Shown here: positions 1-11,208 of the stretch, piece after piece | Numbering within the stretch: position 1 is the first letter of the stretch | How the letters are laid out: each line of letters opens with the position of its first letter | DNA from: Codonopsis lanceolata | Taxonomy: Eukaryota > Streptophyta > Magnoliopsida > Asterales > Campanulaceae | Length of the DNA stretch: 64,000 bases | Assembly (NCBI GenBank): GCA_013146195.2 | Contig: CM028377.1 | Coordinates: 63,262,285-63,326,284 of the forward strand | Direction: 5' to 3' | Translations under genes and position numbers: made by a program | Notes under the pieces: generated by a model | Databases searched by the model: none | What the model was told of the DNA's origin: nothing | What the model saw: the letters and a program-made list of their open reading frames with translations, nothing else

Positions 1-297
1 TTTCTCCTCCACTTCTTATGACAATCATTATGAATCAGGCTACTTGTACAGCAAAATAATTCCATTTTTATCTTTAGAAAATCAGCATATTTAACTTCCA
101 AATAATCATTAAACATTACTTCCTTGTGAATAATAGTTGCTTGATTACATATATTTTGACCATGATTTAGTGTAAGCGGGAAATCATACAAATTGCCACG
201 ATCATGATTAAATTAACATGGTCGAACACTTGAAATCGATTAAGCACTAAAGAGCTAATTTATTGGGGAATTGAAGGAGGGAAGTTGGTATTAATAC

Positions 298-679
298 CTG
301 GGATGAAGGCTATTCTTGACAACTTTCTGGCCATATTTTCTCCATTTGTAACCATCATCAAGAACATCAACATCACTTCTTGTTTGGAAACAAAATCTTG
401 GCTCTCTTAGCTTTCTCCTTACCTTCATCCTCCCAGCTTTGTCGGAGTTTGAGCTCCTCCACCTGCCATATTTACACCCATATTCAAACGTCTTTCAGTA
501 TTTCTTTCTTTCTCTTTCCTTTTTCATGATTTTTATGTTGGAAATCAAAACTAGAAGCACAGACTGGTTCTCTTCTATTGGTGGGGTTGTGGGATTTGGG
601 TATCATTGAGTATCAAGATTTAATGTAGCACTTGCTCCTTCCCAACACACACTGACACACACACAACACTTACATGGTG

Positions 680-741
<62 letters not shown>

Positions 742-1685
742 CACATTGTTTAATCCTTAGTTTTTTACTTTAGTAGGAATCTCTTCCGTATATAGCTAGA
801 TCTCCTTAGAATCTGACTGAAAGCATAAAGAACCTTCTGTGGAGTAACACACACACATGGGGAAAAATAGAATCATCACAAGATTTTACCAAAAAAAAAT
901 TCAAGAAAACTACTCACAAATGCCCCCAATCATAAAATAAACAAATACTTGATTCAGCATTCATAATAACAAATTAATTATGCATCTTTTCATCAACTTG
1001 TTTCTGAGAAGAAGCAAAAATAAGTTTCTTTAGGGTTAGATCATACACATATCTAGAATTAAAAAGGGAGAGAGAGAGAGAGAGAAAGTGAGAGAGAGAG
1101 ATTAGTACCAAGAATTGGAATCATCATTGGTAGTAATACCAGTGCATTTCTCCTCATTAACAGCCTTAGGATCCAAGCTTGCCACCTTTATAATCGTTTC
1201 ATTAAAAATATGCCCAAAAAAAGAAGAAAACCCAATAAAGAAATATAGAGATCAGCAAGCACCTCCAACAAACGCACCAACAAGAAAAAGAAAAAGTAAC
1301 CCTTAAAAAAATCTCACAATATGCTATAATTTCTCAAATGATTAATTGTTATGAAAGAAACCTTAGTCTAACCTACCTGGTCATTATTGTTCCAAGATTC
1401 TCTATTAATGACTTGGGTGTCGAAGGCGACGGATGTGTCGGCAACGGCGGCAGTTGTGGTGGTCTTGGTGGTGGTGGTGGTGGTACTGAGAGGTTGTGAT
1501 AGTTGAGGAGAGAGAGAGGGGGCTAAAAAGCTCATAACATGACTGTGATTATGGTGGTCTTGATGATGATGATGATCAAACTGAAGAAAACCCATATCAT
1601 GAATGGGATGATGATAATGAGTTGAGAAGGAGACTTGTTGGAGATGATTTTCATAATTGGGTAGCCTATCTGATGATCCTTCCAT
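298..1685 (-). CDS. WRKY12: WRKY12-like group IIc WRKY transcription factor, partial (3 exons; last exon outside window)
   Basis: Seen: three minus-strand exons join in frame with GT-AG introns: 1685-1377 (103 codons, start ATG at 1685-1683, donor after CAG), 1185-1109 and 462-298. Exon 3 encodes RRKLREPRFCFQT and WRKYGQKVVKNSLHPR, the first half of a WRKY domain. It ends inside the Arg codon (AG|GT), which is the conserved R-type intron site of WRKY genes. Exon 1 is rich in His, Ser and Thr. The exon 2/3 junction restores SWWRS, as in Arabidopsis WRKY12. Known: WRKY12 is a nuclear regulator that binds W-boxes and represses secondary-wall formation in pith; it also influences flowering. The zinc-finger half (C-C-H-H) should lie beyond base 1. 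Intron 2 carries a long GA microsatellite. The family assignment is strong; orthology rather than paralogy is inferred from the N-terminal and linker match. Confidence 0.92.
681..739. repeat. (GA)n microsatellite in WRKY12 intron 2
   Basis: A nearly pure GA run of about 59 bp, on the plus strand as written. A shorter GA tract lies at about 1071-1100, close to the donor site of exon 2 (1108-1107). Both are inside intron 2 and are likely to vary in length. Confidence 0.95.
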
Positions 1686-1846
1686 TTATGTGATATTAAT
1701 GCTCGACTTTTTCAAAGATGGATTTGCACTTTGCAGATATTTTATTACAACTCCTCCTCCTCCTGCCTTCTGCCTTCTTCCTTCTTACCTTAGTGGCTGT
1801 GACTTGTTTGTGGGTGCATGTGTCCGTACAACTTGTGGGGTGTCAT

Positions 1847-1937
1847 GGTCAAGGGTAATAGTAGTAGATAATTTCCTTTAATTTCTTTCCACATTTAATG
1901 GGGGGTATTTTTGTTTAGTATTTGGTCAACCAGTCAA
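1847..1937 (-). promoter_or_regulatory. Three W-box motifs upstream of the WRKY12-like gene
   Basis: On the minus strand, TTGACC occurs at 1852-1847, TTGACT at 1937-1932 and TTGACC at 1929-1924, all within about 255 bp of the start codon. W-boxes (TTGAC followed by C or T) are the sites bound by WRKY proteins. The cluster therefore suggests auto- or cross-regulation by WRKY factors. This is inference; the transcription start is not known. Confidence 0.5.
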
Positions 1938-1963
1938 CGCTGGATGGATTGTTTCTGAGGTGT

Positions 1964-2024
1964 TGTTTATATATTATTTCCTTTGGGTGTTTCTGGGGTG
2001 TTTATATATTATTTCCTTTGGGTG

Positions 2025-2056
<32 letters not shown>
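1964..2056. repeat. 27-bp direct duplication and TA microsatellite in the WRKY12 upstream region
   Basis: A 27-bp unit beginning TGTTTATATATTATTTCC occurs at 1964-1990 and again at 1999-2025, and is followed by a TA-rich run. On the minus strand each copy contains a TATATAA-like motif, so either could act as a TATA box for the WRKY gene. Nothing in the sequence shows which, if any, is used. Confidence 0.7.
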
Positions 2057-2185
2057 GGACTTGTCAAGGGATTTTGTCCGCAGCAAGTTGTCACAACTAT
2101 TCAGATAGGGCCTAGGGGTGTAGATACAGGCTAATTTCTTTTTGTTTTTATTTTTTCATGTTCACCTTCTAGTTGTTTATTGAAT

Positions 2186-2932
2186 TTGATACTAAAATGT
2201 AATGATTAAATTTTATATTTTACGATTTTCTGAATCTTAATTTATAAGACAGAGTTTTATTTTATTACAATTAAACCTATTAATATACGATGAATCAAAT
2301 AAAAATAATTTTTTTTTATAAAAAATATCCGTAATATCATATTCTATAATAAGTTTTTATCAAATCTAAAAGAGTAATGCTTTGGGTAGTACAACCCTTT
2401 AAGTAAACTATTTGCAAAGTTAAGTTTATTTTTATTTTGTCATGTTTATTTGGGGGAGGCGACAGCAAGTCTTTTACTCCTTCAGTCCCATAAAAAATGT
2501 TCTGAGATTCACAAGTCTTCTACTACTCCACTGAACCGAGATTTACAAGTTCTTTCAACTTCAAAAGTATTTTCTCTGCAAAACTCTGTGTGTCTTACTT
2601 TGAGAATTCAGAATCCACAACTTTCAAAGAAATCTACAGAACTTGAAAACAAAAAAATTGTTTTCAAATAATGTGAGATGTTAGGAAATTAATTAGAAAC
2701 CAAGCAAGATATTTTTCCAAACTCTATCGATCCGGATCCTACAAAGTAGAACACGGCTCCAAGTAATTTCAAAAATAGCAGGTCTTCTGTAAAACCGTCG
2801 TACGAATCGATCTTAATTTGTAAAACGGAGTTCCAGTCTCTCACAACTCAACCCAACAATACACGGTGATTCGGATAAGAATGATCCGTTCTACAAAAAA
2901 TATCCGTAAGACCGACTTACACAAGTTTTTAC
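2186..2932. repeat. Two degenerate copies of a CCGTCTTACGGATC-type MITE
   Basis: The better copy (about 2788-2932) starts with AAAACCGTCGTACGAATCGA and ends with CCGACTTACACAAGTTTTTACC-like sequence, giving imperfect terminal inverted repeats. A more decayed copy lies at about 2186-2362. The same family recurs at 42467-42602, and as a long variant at 26833-27512. It is non-coding. Boundaries are approximate because no clear TSD was seen. Confidence 0.6.
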
Positions 2933-2939
2933 CTTTCAA

Positions 2940-4477
2940 AAATAAAATTCTTTCAAAATATTTTTTTTCATAATACAAATTAATTCAGACCCAAGTAAAT
3001 CAAAGTCAATCAATTTAAATAAGGAAAATACCAAGAAAGGCAAAGCCTAAATCAAATCAATTTTCTAAAATATAAGAACCTAATTATTGGATTACCAATA
3101 TCCAACATTAATTGTAAATAATGTTAGAGCATCACCAATCTAACCGTAGATTTGATCGTATATGACCGTGAGTAATTGACACACTCAATCATATGTGAGA
3201 ATTTTTATATTTTTATTTACATTCAATTAAAAAAGCGGATTCTTTCAATCCAAATGTGGATTTGATCTCATTAGGCATACTCTCACCAGTAAAATGAAAT
3301 TCGATTAAAAAAATAAAAGAAAAATGAACAATCAATAGAAAATTAATTAAAAATAAAATTACTACTATATTGAAGATAAGTAGTCGGATTTTTTTAGGTA
3401 ATCCAACAATATGTATGAATTTAAAAGATTCTACAAAATAGATTTGTCCATTAGTTCATATCAAACAAGGCATATATTCATATGTTGTATTTGAGTGAAT
3501 TAAGATTTTAATATAATGTATGTTTGGTAGTTGGGTGTAATTTTAACTATTAATTAGTAAATATAAATAATTATTTTATTTTTATCAAAAGAAAGTAGTA
3601 TACCATAATAACAATATGAAATATGGTGCATTAAGTACAAGTATTGCATTCATAATTTGTAAAATATGAAACAAATACTACCTCAATGATGTTTTAGAAG
3701 AAAAAATTTGTCTCAAAATAAATGATGTTATAGGATTTTAAGAAAAAATTGTTCACATTTTGTCAAAATTGCTTTACTAATTACTCTCTAATTAAAGATG
3801 TGTTGTTCACCGATTGAGAAAAAGTAGAATGATTTAAAGAGAGATGTTAAAAAAAAGAAAAATAATCATACAACTTATCAATAATAAATATAATTATATA
3901 TTAATTGTAGATTAGTTTTTTTTACCAATTTTCTTAATTTGTATATAAATTTCTAAAATATTATTTATTTTGGAACGGAAGTAATATAGTGCACTGAAGA
4001 GTGCAAGTTTACTGTAAATTTGTTTCAAAAGATAGGTTGTAAAAAGTTAATCCACCGAAGAGATATAGAGATAAAAGGTTAGCTCAGTACTCTAAAAAAA
4101 ATTGACCTAAGAGATTCAGAACTAAAATGGAAAACGTACAAGCTTCCAACGCACAATATTTAATTATTTATACAAAATCCAAATAATCTCCACTCTATCA
4201 TATTACTTCATCCGTCTCTGATAAATGTTTTTAATTGACAAAACACAAAGATTATGAAATATAGTTAATGATAAGTTGTAAAATATGTTATGATAATAAT
4301 ATCCATTACACACACTCTCTCTTTCTCTTTCTCATTAACTATGTACTCATTACACTCGTTTTCTCTTAAAGATGTACAATAATAATAATATTTAATGAAG
4401 AGATATATTAGAAAGAATGATAGAAAATCTGTACACTTAAAGAACATTAGTTGAGGCATCGCAAAATAAAATGAGTG
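2940..4477. other. AT-rich intergenic DNA, no gene seen
   Basis: No reading frame here looks coding. A Harbinger-like terminus (GAGCATCACCAATCTAACCG) occurs at about 3127. A decayed Stowaway-like MITE probably spans about 3690-3985, because its right end reads TTTATTTTGGAACGGAAGTA. Neither has a second end that can be placed with confidence. Confidence 0.4.
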
Positions 4478-4922
4478 GTCTTAAACGTAACATCAAAATC
4501 CGTAAATGTAACATCATTGAATACATAAAATGACCTAAATACCACTTCTAATATTTAATAGATACTCACTTTTGGTACACATTTATGGATGTTTTATAAA
4601 ACATCCGCTACACACTAACTGATGTTTTATAAAACATCCGCTAGTTTATAGCGGTTGTTTTGTCTGAAATCGAAAAAAAAATGCAAATCAACGGTTTTTT
4701 GTTCGTAATTGAAAAAAAAATAAACTGAATCAAAATCAATCTAATTCACATGCGATATCATGCGAATTAACAATGGAAATCAACTCAACAATGGGACGTA
4801 ATCAAAATTACGTGAAGGGGGAGGGAGGGAGGGGTAGTATAGTTTAAATGTGAAGAGGGGTAGTGAAGTAATTTTACCTTTTAAATGATGTTACATTTAG
4901 AAATTTTGATGTTATTTTTAGA
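4478..4922. mobile_element. Non-coding MITE with about 45-bp inverted ends
   Basis: The left end (AAACGTAACATCAAAATCCG, then TAAATGTAACATCATT) is repeated in inverted form at 4875-4922. The interior holds a smaller direct repeat, ATGTTTTATAAAACATCCGC, at about 4591 and 4622. There is no coding capacity. The superfamily was not determined because no clear TSD was found. Confidence 0.65.
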
Positions 4923-5362
4923 TATTCTGAATAAAGAATATGAATATTTATTCGAAACGGAAGAAGTATACAACCGGTTGAGACCCTTGATGGATTTTAT
5001 CCTAAGAAGACCGGCCAGTACATGAATCCATTCATCGACAACCCTGCGTTTTTCGGTCAAATGCTTGACAAACTAACAGGTAACATTGTAACAATATTCA
5101 TCCAATCCAATCGTTCCATAGAGTACTCGACACAAAGATATGTATAATTAAATTATTGATATCGAATTGTTCTTCGTAACAATGGCTGGTTTTAGAAACT
5201 TCAAAATTTCATTTCAAATAACTCCGTAGAGTTGGAAAAAATATTTTAAATCGATCTTTGTTGTTGTTACACGGGAAAATAGTCCATTTTGTCATTCTAT
5301 TTTGATCAAACTTTAAATTTGTCAATCTACTTTTTCTTTTACAAAGTTGTCAATGTGGTTAA

Positions 5363-5695
5363 TGTTGGAAAAGTAGTGTTTTAAGCAAAGTAAATTAGAG
5401 TTTTGAGGCATTAATTTATTTGTGAGTCATTTATGTAATAATTATGGTAATTATCGAATTATGTTCTTCTCTGTGAGTACATAAGAATATTATAATTTAT
5501 TTGTCCAATTCAGATATCGGATGAATAAGTTATAGATGTTTAAAGTAGGACATTGGAAGTGTTGGAAGTGGGTTATCCCACATTGGAAAAATACGAAAGG
5601 CTTGAATGGTTTATATACAAAGGCTCCCTTGTGTTTGGTAAGCTTGTATAAAAAGAATTATCCCTCCCGCGCCCACATGGGGATTTTACCCAACA
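5363..5695. mobile_element. Solo LTR (333 bp) with 5-bp TSD GTTAA
   Basis: The sequence begins TGTTGGAAAAG and ends TTTTACCCAACA, the TG...CA ends of an LTR. It is flanked by GTTAA at 5358-5362 and 5696-5700. No internal retrotransposon sequence remains, so LTR-LTR recombination is the likely origin. A second, about 319-bp member of the same LTR family sits at 53101-53419. Confidence 0.85.
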
Positions 5696-6543
5696 GTTAA
5701 TTTCTAAAACAATTGCAAATCCGTTATTATCCCAAAATACTACTCTTTTCATTTCAGATAAAAAGTTTACCATATTATCTTGAGATTTTCACATAAAGAG
5801 TACATTTAAAAAATTATGTTTACATTTTAATTACATTATCTTTCGTCTTTAACATCCACTTGTATTATAAACATACTAGAACTTTGTGTCCGTGCCTATG
5901 ACAGTATATCTTGGGGTGTCAGTATATATAACTACGTGTAATTGAAGGGGTACATTGCTTCAAGTGGTAGTTGTAGGGAGTTATTCGAACTCGACCCATA
6001 GTTGAGGGGGTTGTTTGAAAGGGGATTATTCATAACTGACCCAAAACCGTTGGATCTTACGATTGGAATCGATCCAGACCGCCGAATAGCTTCAGTCAAT
6101 TGATTGAGCTGTATTTTATAGTTAATTTCTAAAACAATTGCAAATCCGTTATTATCCCAAAATACTACTCTTTCCATTTCAGATAAAAAATCTACCATAT
6201 TATCTTGAGATTTTCACATAAAGAGTACATTTTAAAAAATTACGTTTACATTTTACATTATCTTTCGTCTTTAACATCCACTTGTATTATAAACATACTA
6301 GAACTTTGTGCCCGTGCCTATGACAGTATATCTTGGGGTGTCAGTATATATTAACTACGTGTAATTGAAGGGGTACATTGCTTCAAGTGGTAGTTGTGGG
6401 GAGTTATTCGAACTCGACCCATAGTTGAGGGGGTTGTTTGAAAGGTGATTATTCATAACTGACTCAAAACCGTTGGATCTTACGATCGGAATCGATCCAG
6501 ACCGCCGAATTGCTTCAGTCAATTGACTGAGCTGTATTTTATA
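5696..6543. repeat. Tandem duplication of a ~425-bp unit (two copies) of a dispersed repeat
   Basis: Copy 1 is 5696-6120 and copy 2 is 6121-6543. They are almost identical and run head to tail. Each contains the family hallmark ACTAGAACTTTGTG followed by CCGTGCCTATGACAG, and each ends near CAGTCAATTGA...GCTGTATTTTATA. Related single copies appear at about 7565, 23618 and 24525. The breakpoint begins exactly at the GTTAA copied by the neighbouring solo LTR insertion. No coding function is evident. Confidence 0.85.
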
Positions 6544-6544
6544 G

Positions 6545-7133
6545 TTAATTAGTCATGCTTAAATATTTTTGTAATTATTATCAACTCCAATACTACTTAT
6601 ATATCCCTAAATTATCAAACTTTTCAACCGTGAACTCTTTGGGTGGAACGGATGGAGTCTTATGTGTGTGTGTGTGAAACTGAATTAAAGAAATACTTAA
6701 TTTACTAAACTTTTAGGGGGTTGGATGCTCTTTTTATTGTTTGTGGAAAAAAGTGATAATTGACTGAAAAGATAAAATTTAAAGCAAACAAAAATGATGA
6801 ATTACTGGTATGTAGATGGTTCGGTTTTGTTTGATTTTGGTTAAAATCACGAACCGAATTACTATTCCAAGAAAATTCAAACCTAACCGAATAAGGTTTA
6901 GAACCAAACCGAATCATTTGGTTTGATTTTATGGTTTATATAAATGTTTTTAACCAACTTAATCTACATTAAGAATAACAATAAAAATAAGATTTGATTT
7001 GAAATTAACAACAAAATTAGAAAATAAACTAGTAAAAATAAATTATCATAAAGATAACAAAATAAATTCTAAAATAAATACAAACAATTGAAGAAATAAT
7101 AGTCCTCCAACAATCAAAATTTTGTTTGGTTTA

Positions 7134-7190
<57 letters not shown>

Positions 7191-8200
7191 CATACATATA
7201 CATATACATATATATACTAAATCAAGGACTTAGATTATACATATCAGATTATCCAAATATTCAGAATGGTTAACAAATGTTATATAATATATAGTATTAT
7301 ATAATAAATAACAGGAGATATTATTTTCACTACAATTTTGTTTATCCATTATATCCTTAATTAATGCATCAAATAAGTACGTGTTTTGACAAAATTAACC
7401 TTTAAGTACTTGCTCATTTTAAATCGACTAATCAAATTACTTTCTTAATTACATTTTAACATTATTTTGTAGTTCAAACATTAATGAACAACCTAGTTGA
7501 GTATTATTTTTACTTTTTGTAATGGCTTTATTAATTAATCTTGTTACTAAAACTATATTGTATAATATTATTAAACTAGATTATGTGCGCGTGTCTATGG
7601 CACGGCGCCAGTATGGGACGATGTCAGTATAGGACGGTGTTAGTATTCAAATAAATCAATATAATACAAATATACAATATTAACATTACTACTCCAATAA
7701 CCGTTTTTAGAATCTCATTAGAATAAGTAAATTTGTAATTAAAGTTTTAATAATTGACACAAAAAAATTTAAAAAAAATTATCTTCCTAAAAAGAAGGGA
7801 GTATATGTTTTGCATGAGACTATACCCGGGTAAACTGGCTTTGTATGGACTCCCCTACGTTATGCACTTGAATATAGAGCAATCATTTTACACTCATTTT
7901 AAGCTAAGTAACTTGGGTTCTATTTTGGGTCTACCTTAAACAATTTATGTATTGTCATTAATTCTTATAAAAAATATATGTATTGTTTAATTAATTCTTA
8001 ATTAAATAATTTACGTATATTATTTAAGGGCAACAATGTATGAGGAAGTAGCAAGTCTTATATATAATTCATAATTAATTAAGGTTATGAAATTAGATAT
8101 ATTTTTTTTTATGAAATCACGTACAAAAATGATATGGTAACATATTTCCTTTTATATATGATGTAATCGAAAGGTTATGAAAGCATGTGGGTGGTTGTTA
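6545..8200. other. AT-rich intergenic DNA with a (TG)n(TA)n tract
   Basis: No gene is visible. A compound TG/TA microsatellite occupies about 7135-7215. A GGTTCGGTTTTG-type repeat lies at about 6815-6945. A partial copy of the ACTAGA...GTGCGCGTGTC repeat begins at about 7573. Confidence 0.7.
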
Positions 8201-8705
8201 CTCCCCCAATTTTCGGTAAAGAGTTTCTATTTGAAAAACCAATTTTTTTAAAAAGAAAATGACATTTTTAGCAGTCCATTAATAGGTCTTGTAATTAGGT
8301 GAGTTGAGTTTGGGTTAGATTGAAATGGATAACGGGTCGAAACCCGTTAGAACCCAAATATCAAACAGGTCGAAACGGGTAACATGTTAAAGCGATTCGA
8401 CCCGGCTTGACCCACTTTTTCCCCCAAAAAATATAAAATTATGGTATAAAAAGTCGTAGGTTGAAAAGGGTAATGAATTGTAATTGTCAGATATATTCAT
8501 TAGTAATAAAATGATACTTATATATCTTAATTTTTTAAATGGACTCTTTAAATGAAACATTTTAAAATAAAATAGTTGACTCCTTGTCTTTTTCGTAATC
8601 TATTAATAAAAAAATAACACTTATATATCATAATTTTTAAAAATAAACTCTTTAAATAAAATATTTTAAAATAAAATAGTGGACTCTCTGGAGAGAGTAT
8701 TACTT
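8200..8705. repeat. Decayed Stowaway-like repeat region
   Basis: Two related AT-rich blocks (about 8500-8570 and 8585-8690) share the string AAACATTTTAAAATAAAATAG or close variants. The same sequence type recurs at about 44800-44930, where it ends in GAAGGGAGTATA, as Stowaway MITEs do. The ends here are too eroded to place exactly. Confidence 0.45.
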
Positions 8706-8932
8706 ATCGCCCCTTTACATTACGGCCAGTGCAGATAACAGGTTAGTTAACACGTGGGTTACCAATAGGATTGTGTGATTGTGCAATTGAAAATTGAAAT
8801 TAAGTTGAGACTAGGAATAGGAGACGGAGTAGGAGTAGGAGAAATAATAGGAATAGGAATAGATGGCGAGGAAGAGAGAGAAAATAATTGAGGATAAAAA
8901 AACGTGTAAAAAAACGGTTGTGGATAAAATTG

Positions 8933-9074
8933 AATCATGACCGGTGATTGTGTTTCGTAAAAACAAATCCTGGCCGGTAAATAGTTTTTTCAACTGCCCA
9001 ATTACATTAAATCCTGACCAGTGATTGTCTTTGGTAAAAATCAATCCTGGCCGGTAAATAGTTTTTTTAACCGC
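8933..9074. repeat. Tandem duplication, unit about 76 bp
   Basis: 8933-8997 and 9010-9074 are near-identical blocks containing CCGGTGATTGTGTTTCG and CCTGGCCGGTAAATAG (copy 1 forms). The small differences between copies suggest an old local duplication. Confidence 0.8.
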
Positions 9075-9612
9075 ATGATCTGTTTTATATAATAGATTGA
9101 TATTTTAAAATAATAATTTTTAAATTAGATTAGAATATTTAATTTTTGATTATAAAATATGCAATATATTCTAAAAATTTGGTAGAAAATGTATTAATTA
9201 TATTATTTATATGATAATGGAATATGAGATGTGAGTGATTGGAAAAATTGATTGAACATATTTATTACGAAGAAAAAAAAAAGTACCTTGTTTGTTGATA
9301 ATTAAAATGTCAAAATTATAAATAGAATAACTATATTGTTCATTGATGTTTGAACTAAAAAAATTAATGTTAGAAAGTAATTAAGAAAGTAACTTGATTT
9401 AGCCAACTTAAAATAGACAAGTACTTAAGGGGTAGTTTTGTCCAAATATGTATTTATTTAATGTGATAATTAAAGATGTAGTGGATAAAAAAAATATAGT
9501 GGAAAATGGAAATAGCCTCTCCCTAAATAAATAAAAATATATGTGTTAGTTTAGTTTGATTTGATACCAAAAACCATAAATTGAACTAAAAAAATTTCTA
9601 ATTTTTAAAAAT

Positions 9613-11199
9613 GGCAAAACACACAAACGGGTCACCCAACTTTGGACCTTATTGCAATTCGGCCACCGAAACTTTGGTTCATCTATTTTGGCCACCCTAT
9701 TTTCATTCTGTTGCAAGCGAGCCCATTTTCCAACGCCCGTTAGAAAATGACGTTAACTTTTTCTGATTTCCCTATTTTGCCCCTGTTATTAGACAAACTG
9801 TGGACAGATCGCGGGGGAAAGACACTCCAAATCAAATCAGATACAAATTGAAAAAAAAAACCCAAATTCTAGGGTTTTCGAACGGGACGAGCATAACGGC
9901 TGGGAAGATGAAGGGAGTGGATGTGGGTATGACCCGGCTGGGCTGTGTGAGAGAGTTATGGAGAGGAGTCAACGCTGAAAACTAGATTGATTCGCCGGGT
10001 GATGAAGGGTGACGACTGGACGATTAGAGCAGGGGTTCGAACGGGGCTGTGGAGATAGATAGAGATGGTGGGAGATGGCGTCGGCTTGTAGTTGAAAGGA
10101 GGACGCCGAAGAAGAAGAAAGAAGGAGATATGGCGAATGTAGATGGCGGGAAGAATGGAGAGCAGAGATGACGAAATCGGGCATGGAGAAGGCCTGGCCG
10201 GACATGGCAGGTTTGGTGGATTTGTTCTTTGGGCGTGGATGAAGATTGCGAAGGGAAGCCGAATCTAGATGGTAGTTGGGGCCTTTCAAGATCAGTCGGA
10301 AGCACTGAAGCGAGGAATAGGGGGCTGAGATGAAGGGGGCCCGCGTGGAGAGAGAGAAAGAAGAGATGGCGATTGTGGATACTTCGCCGAGAAAGAATGC
10401 AGGCGGTGAATGGAGAGATGATTCGCCGGAGAAGGGCTAGTATGGTTGGTCTGTTTGGGCAGGTTTGAAGATGACGCCGACTAGATGTGGCGATTCACCG
10501 GAGATGGAGGGTTGGATTAGAGGGGCGAAGATTGAGATGGGTGAGAGAGAGAAACAGCATGGAGAAGGCCTGGCCAGACATGGCAGGTTTGGTGGATTTG
10601 TTGCTGGGCTGTGGATGAATATTGACGGCGAAGGGGAAGCCGGATCTAGATGGTAGTTGGGGCCTTTCAAGATCTGGCCTGAAGCACGAACTTAGGGAAT
10701 AGGGAGCTGAGATGGAGGGACGCCAACTGCTGTGGAGAGAGAAAGAAGAGAGATGGCGATGTGGATGCTTCGCCAGAGAAGAAGGTCTGGGGCGGCTGAA
10801 TGGAGAGATGATTCGCCAGAGAAGGGCTGGTATGGTTGGTCCTGTTTGGGCAGGTTTGAAGATGACGCCGACTAGATGTGGCGATTCACCGGAGATGGAG
10901 GGTTGGATTAGGGGGGCGAAGATTGAGATGGGTGAGAGAGAGAAACAGGAGCTGTTTCGGGAATTGTCCTGCAGCAACCGCTTTGGAGTGTCTTTCCCCC
11001 CGCGATGTCCACGGTTTGTCTAATAACAGGGGCAAAATAGGGAAATCAGAAAAAGTTAACGTCATTTTCTAACGGACGTTAGAAAATGGGCTCGCTTGCA
11101 ACAGAATGAAAGTAGGGTGGCCAAAATAGATGAATCAAAGTTTCGGTGGCCGAATTGCAATAAGGTCCAAAGTTGGGTGACCCGTTTGTATGTTTTGCC
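9613..11199. mobile_element. MULE-1: non-autonomous Mutator-like element, 9-bp TSD
   Basis: Long terminal inverted repeats of roughly 200 bp start GGCAAAACACACAAACGGGT on the left; the right end reads the same inward with one change. They are flanked by a perfect 9-bp TSD, TTTAAAAAT, at 9604-9612 and 11200-11208. TSD length and long inverted ends are diagnostic of Mutator-like elements. The interior is GC-rich compared with its surroundings and contains no transposase; it holds an internal tandem duplication (10182-10948). Such interiors often derive from captured host DNA, but no source gene was recognised. The insertion splits an older GTTTGGTTT-type repeat. Confidence 0.9.
10182..10948. 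repeat. Internal ~380-bp tandem duplication inside MULE-1
   Basis: Copy 1 is 10182-10557 and copy 2 is 10558-10948. Both begin CATGGAGAAGGCCTGGCC and end GTGAGAGAGAGAAACAG, with small indels between them. Long open frames cross this region on both strands, but they shift between the copies and resemble no known protein. Confidence 0.85.
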
Positions 11200-11208
11200 T
11201 TTAAAAAT

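Noticed and set aside
2450..2671. 73-codon plus-strand ORF
   Set aside because: No recognisable motif; it lies between repeat copies and has no start context or homology.
5573..6198. Two similar minus ORFs (each containing VVFWDNNGFAIVLEIN)
   Set aside because: The similarity comes from the tandem 425-bp repeat, and the frames end in unrelated sequence with no coding support.
10024..11072. Several overlapping ORFs on both strands inside MULE-1
   Set aside because: They arise from GC-rich duplicated cargo, shift frame between the two copies and resemble no known protein.
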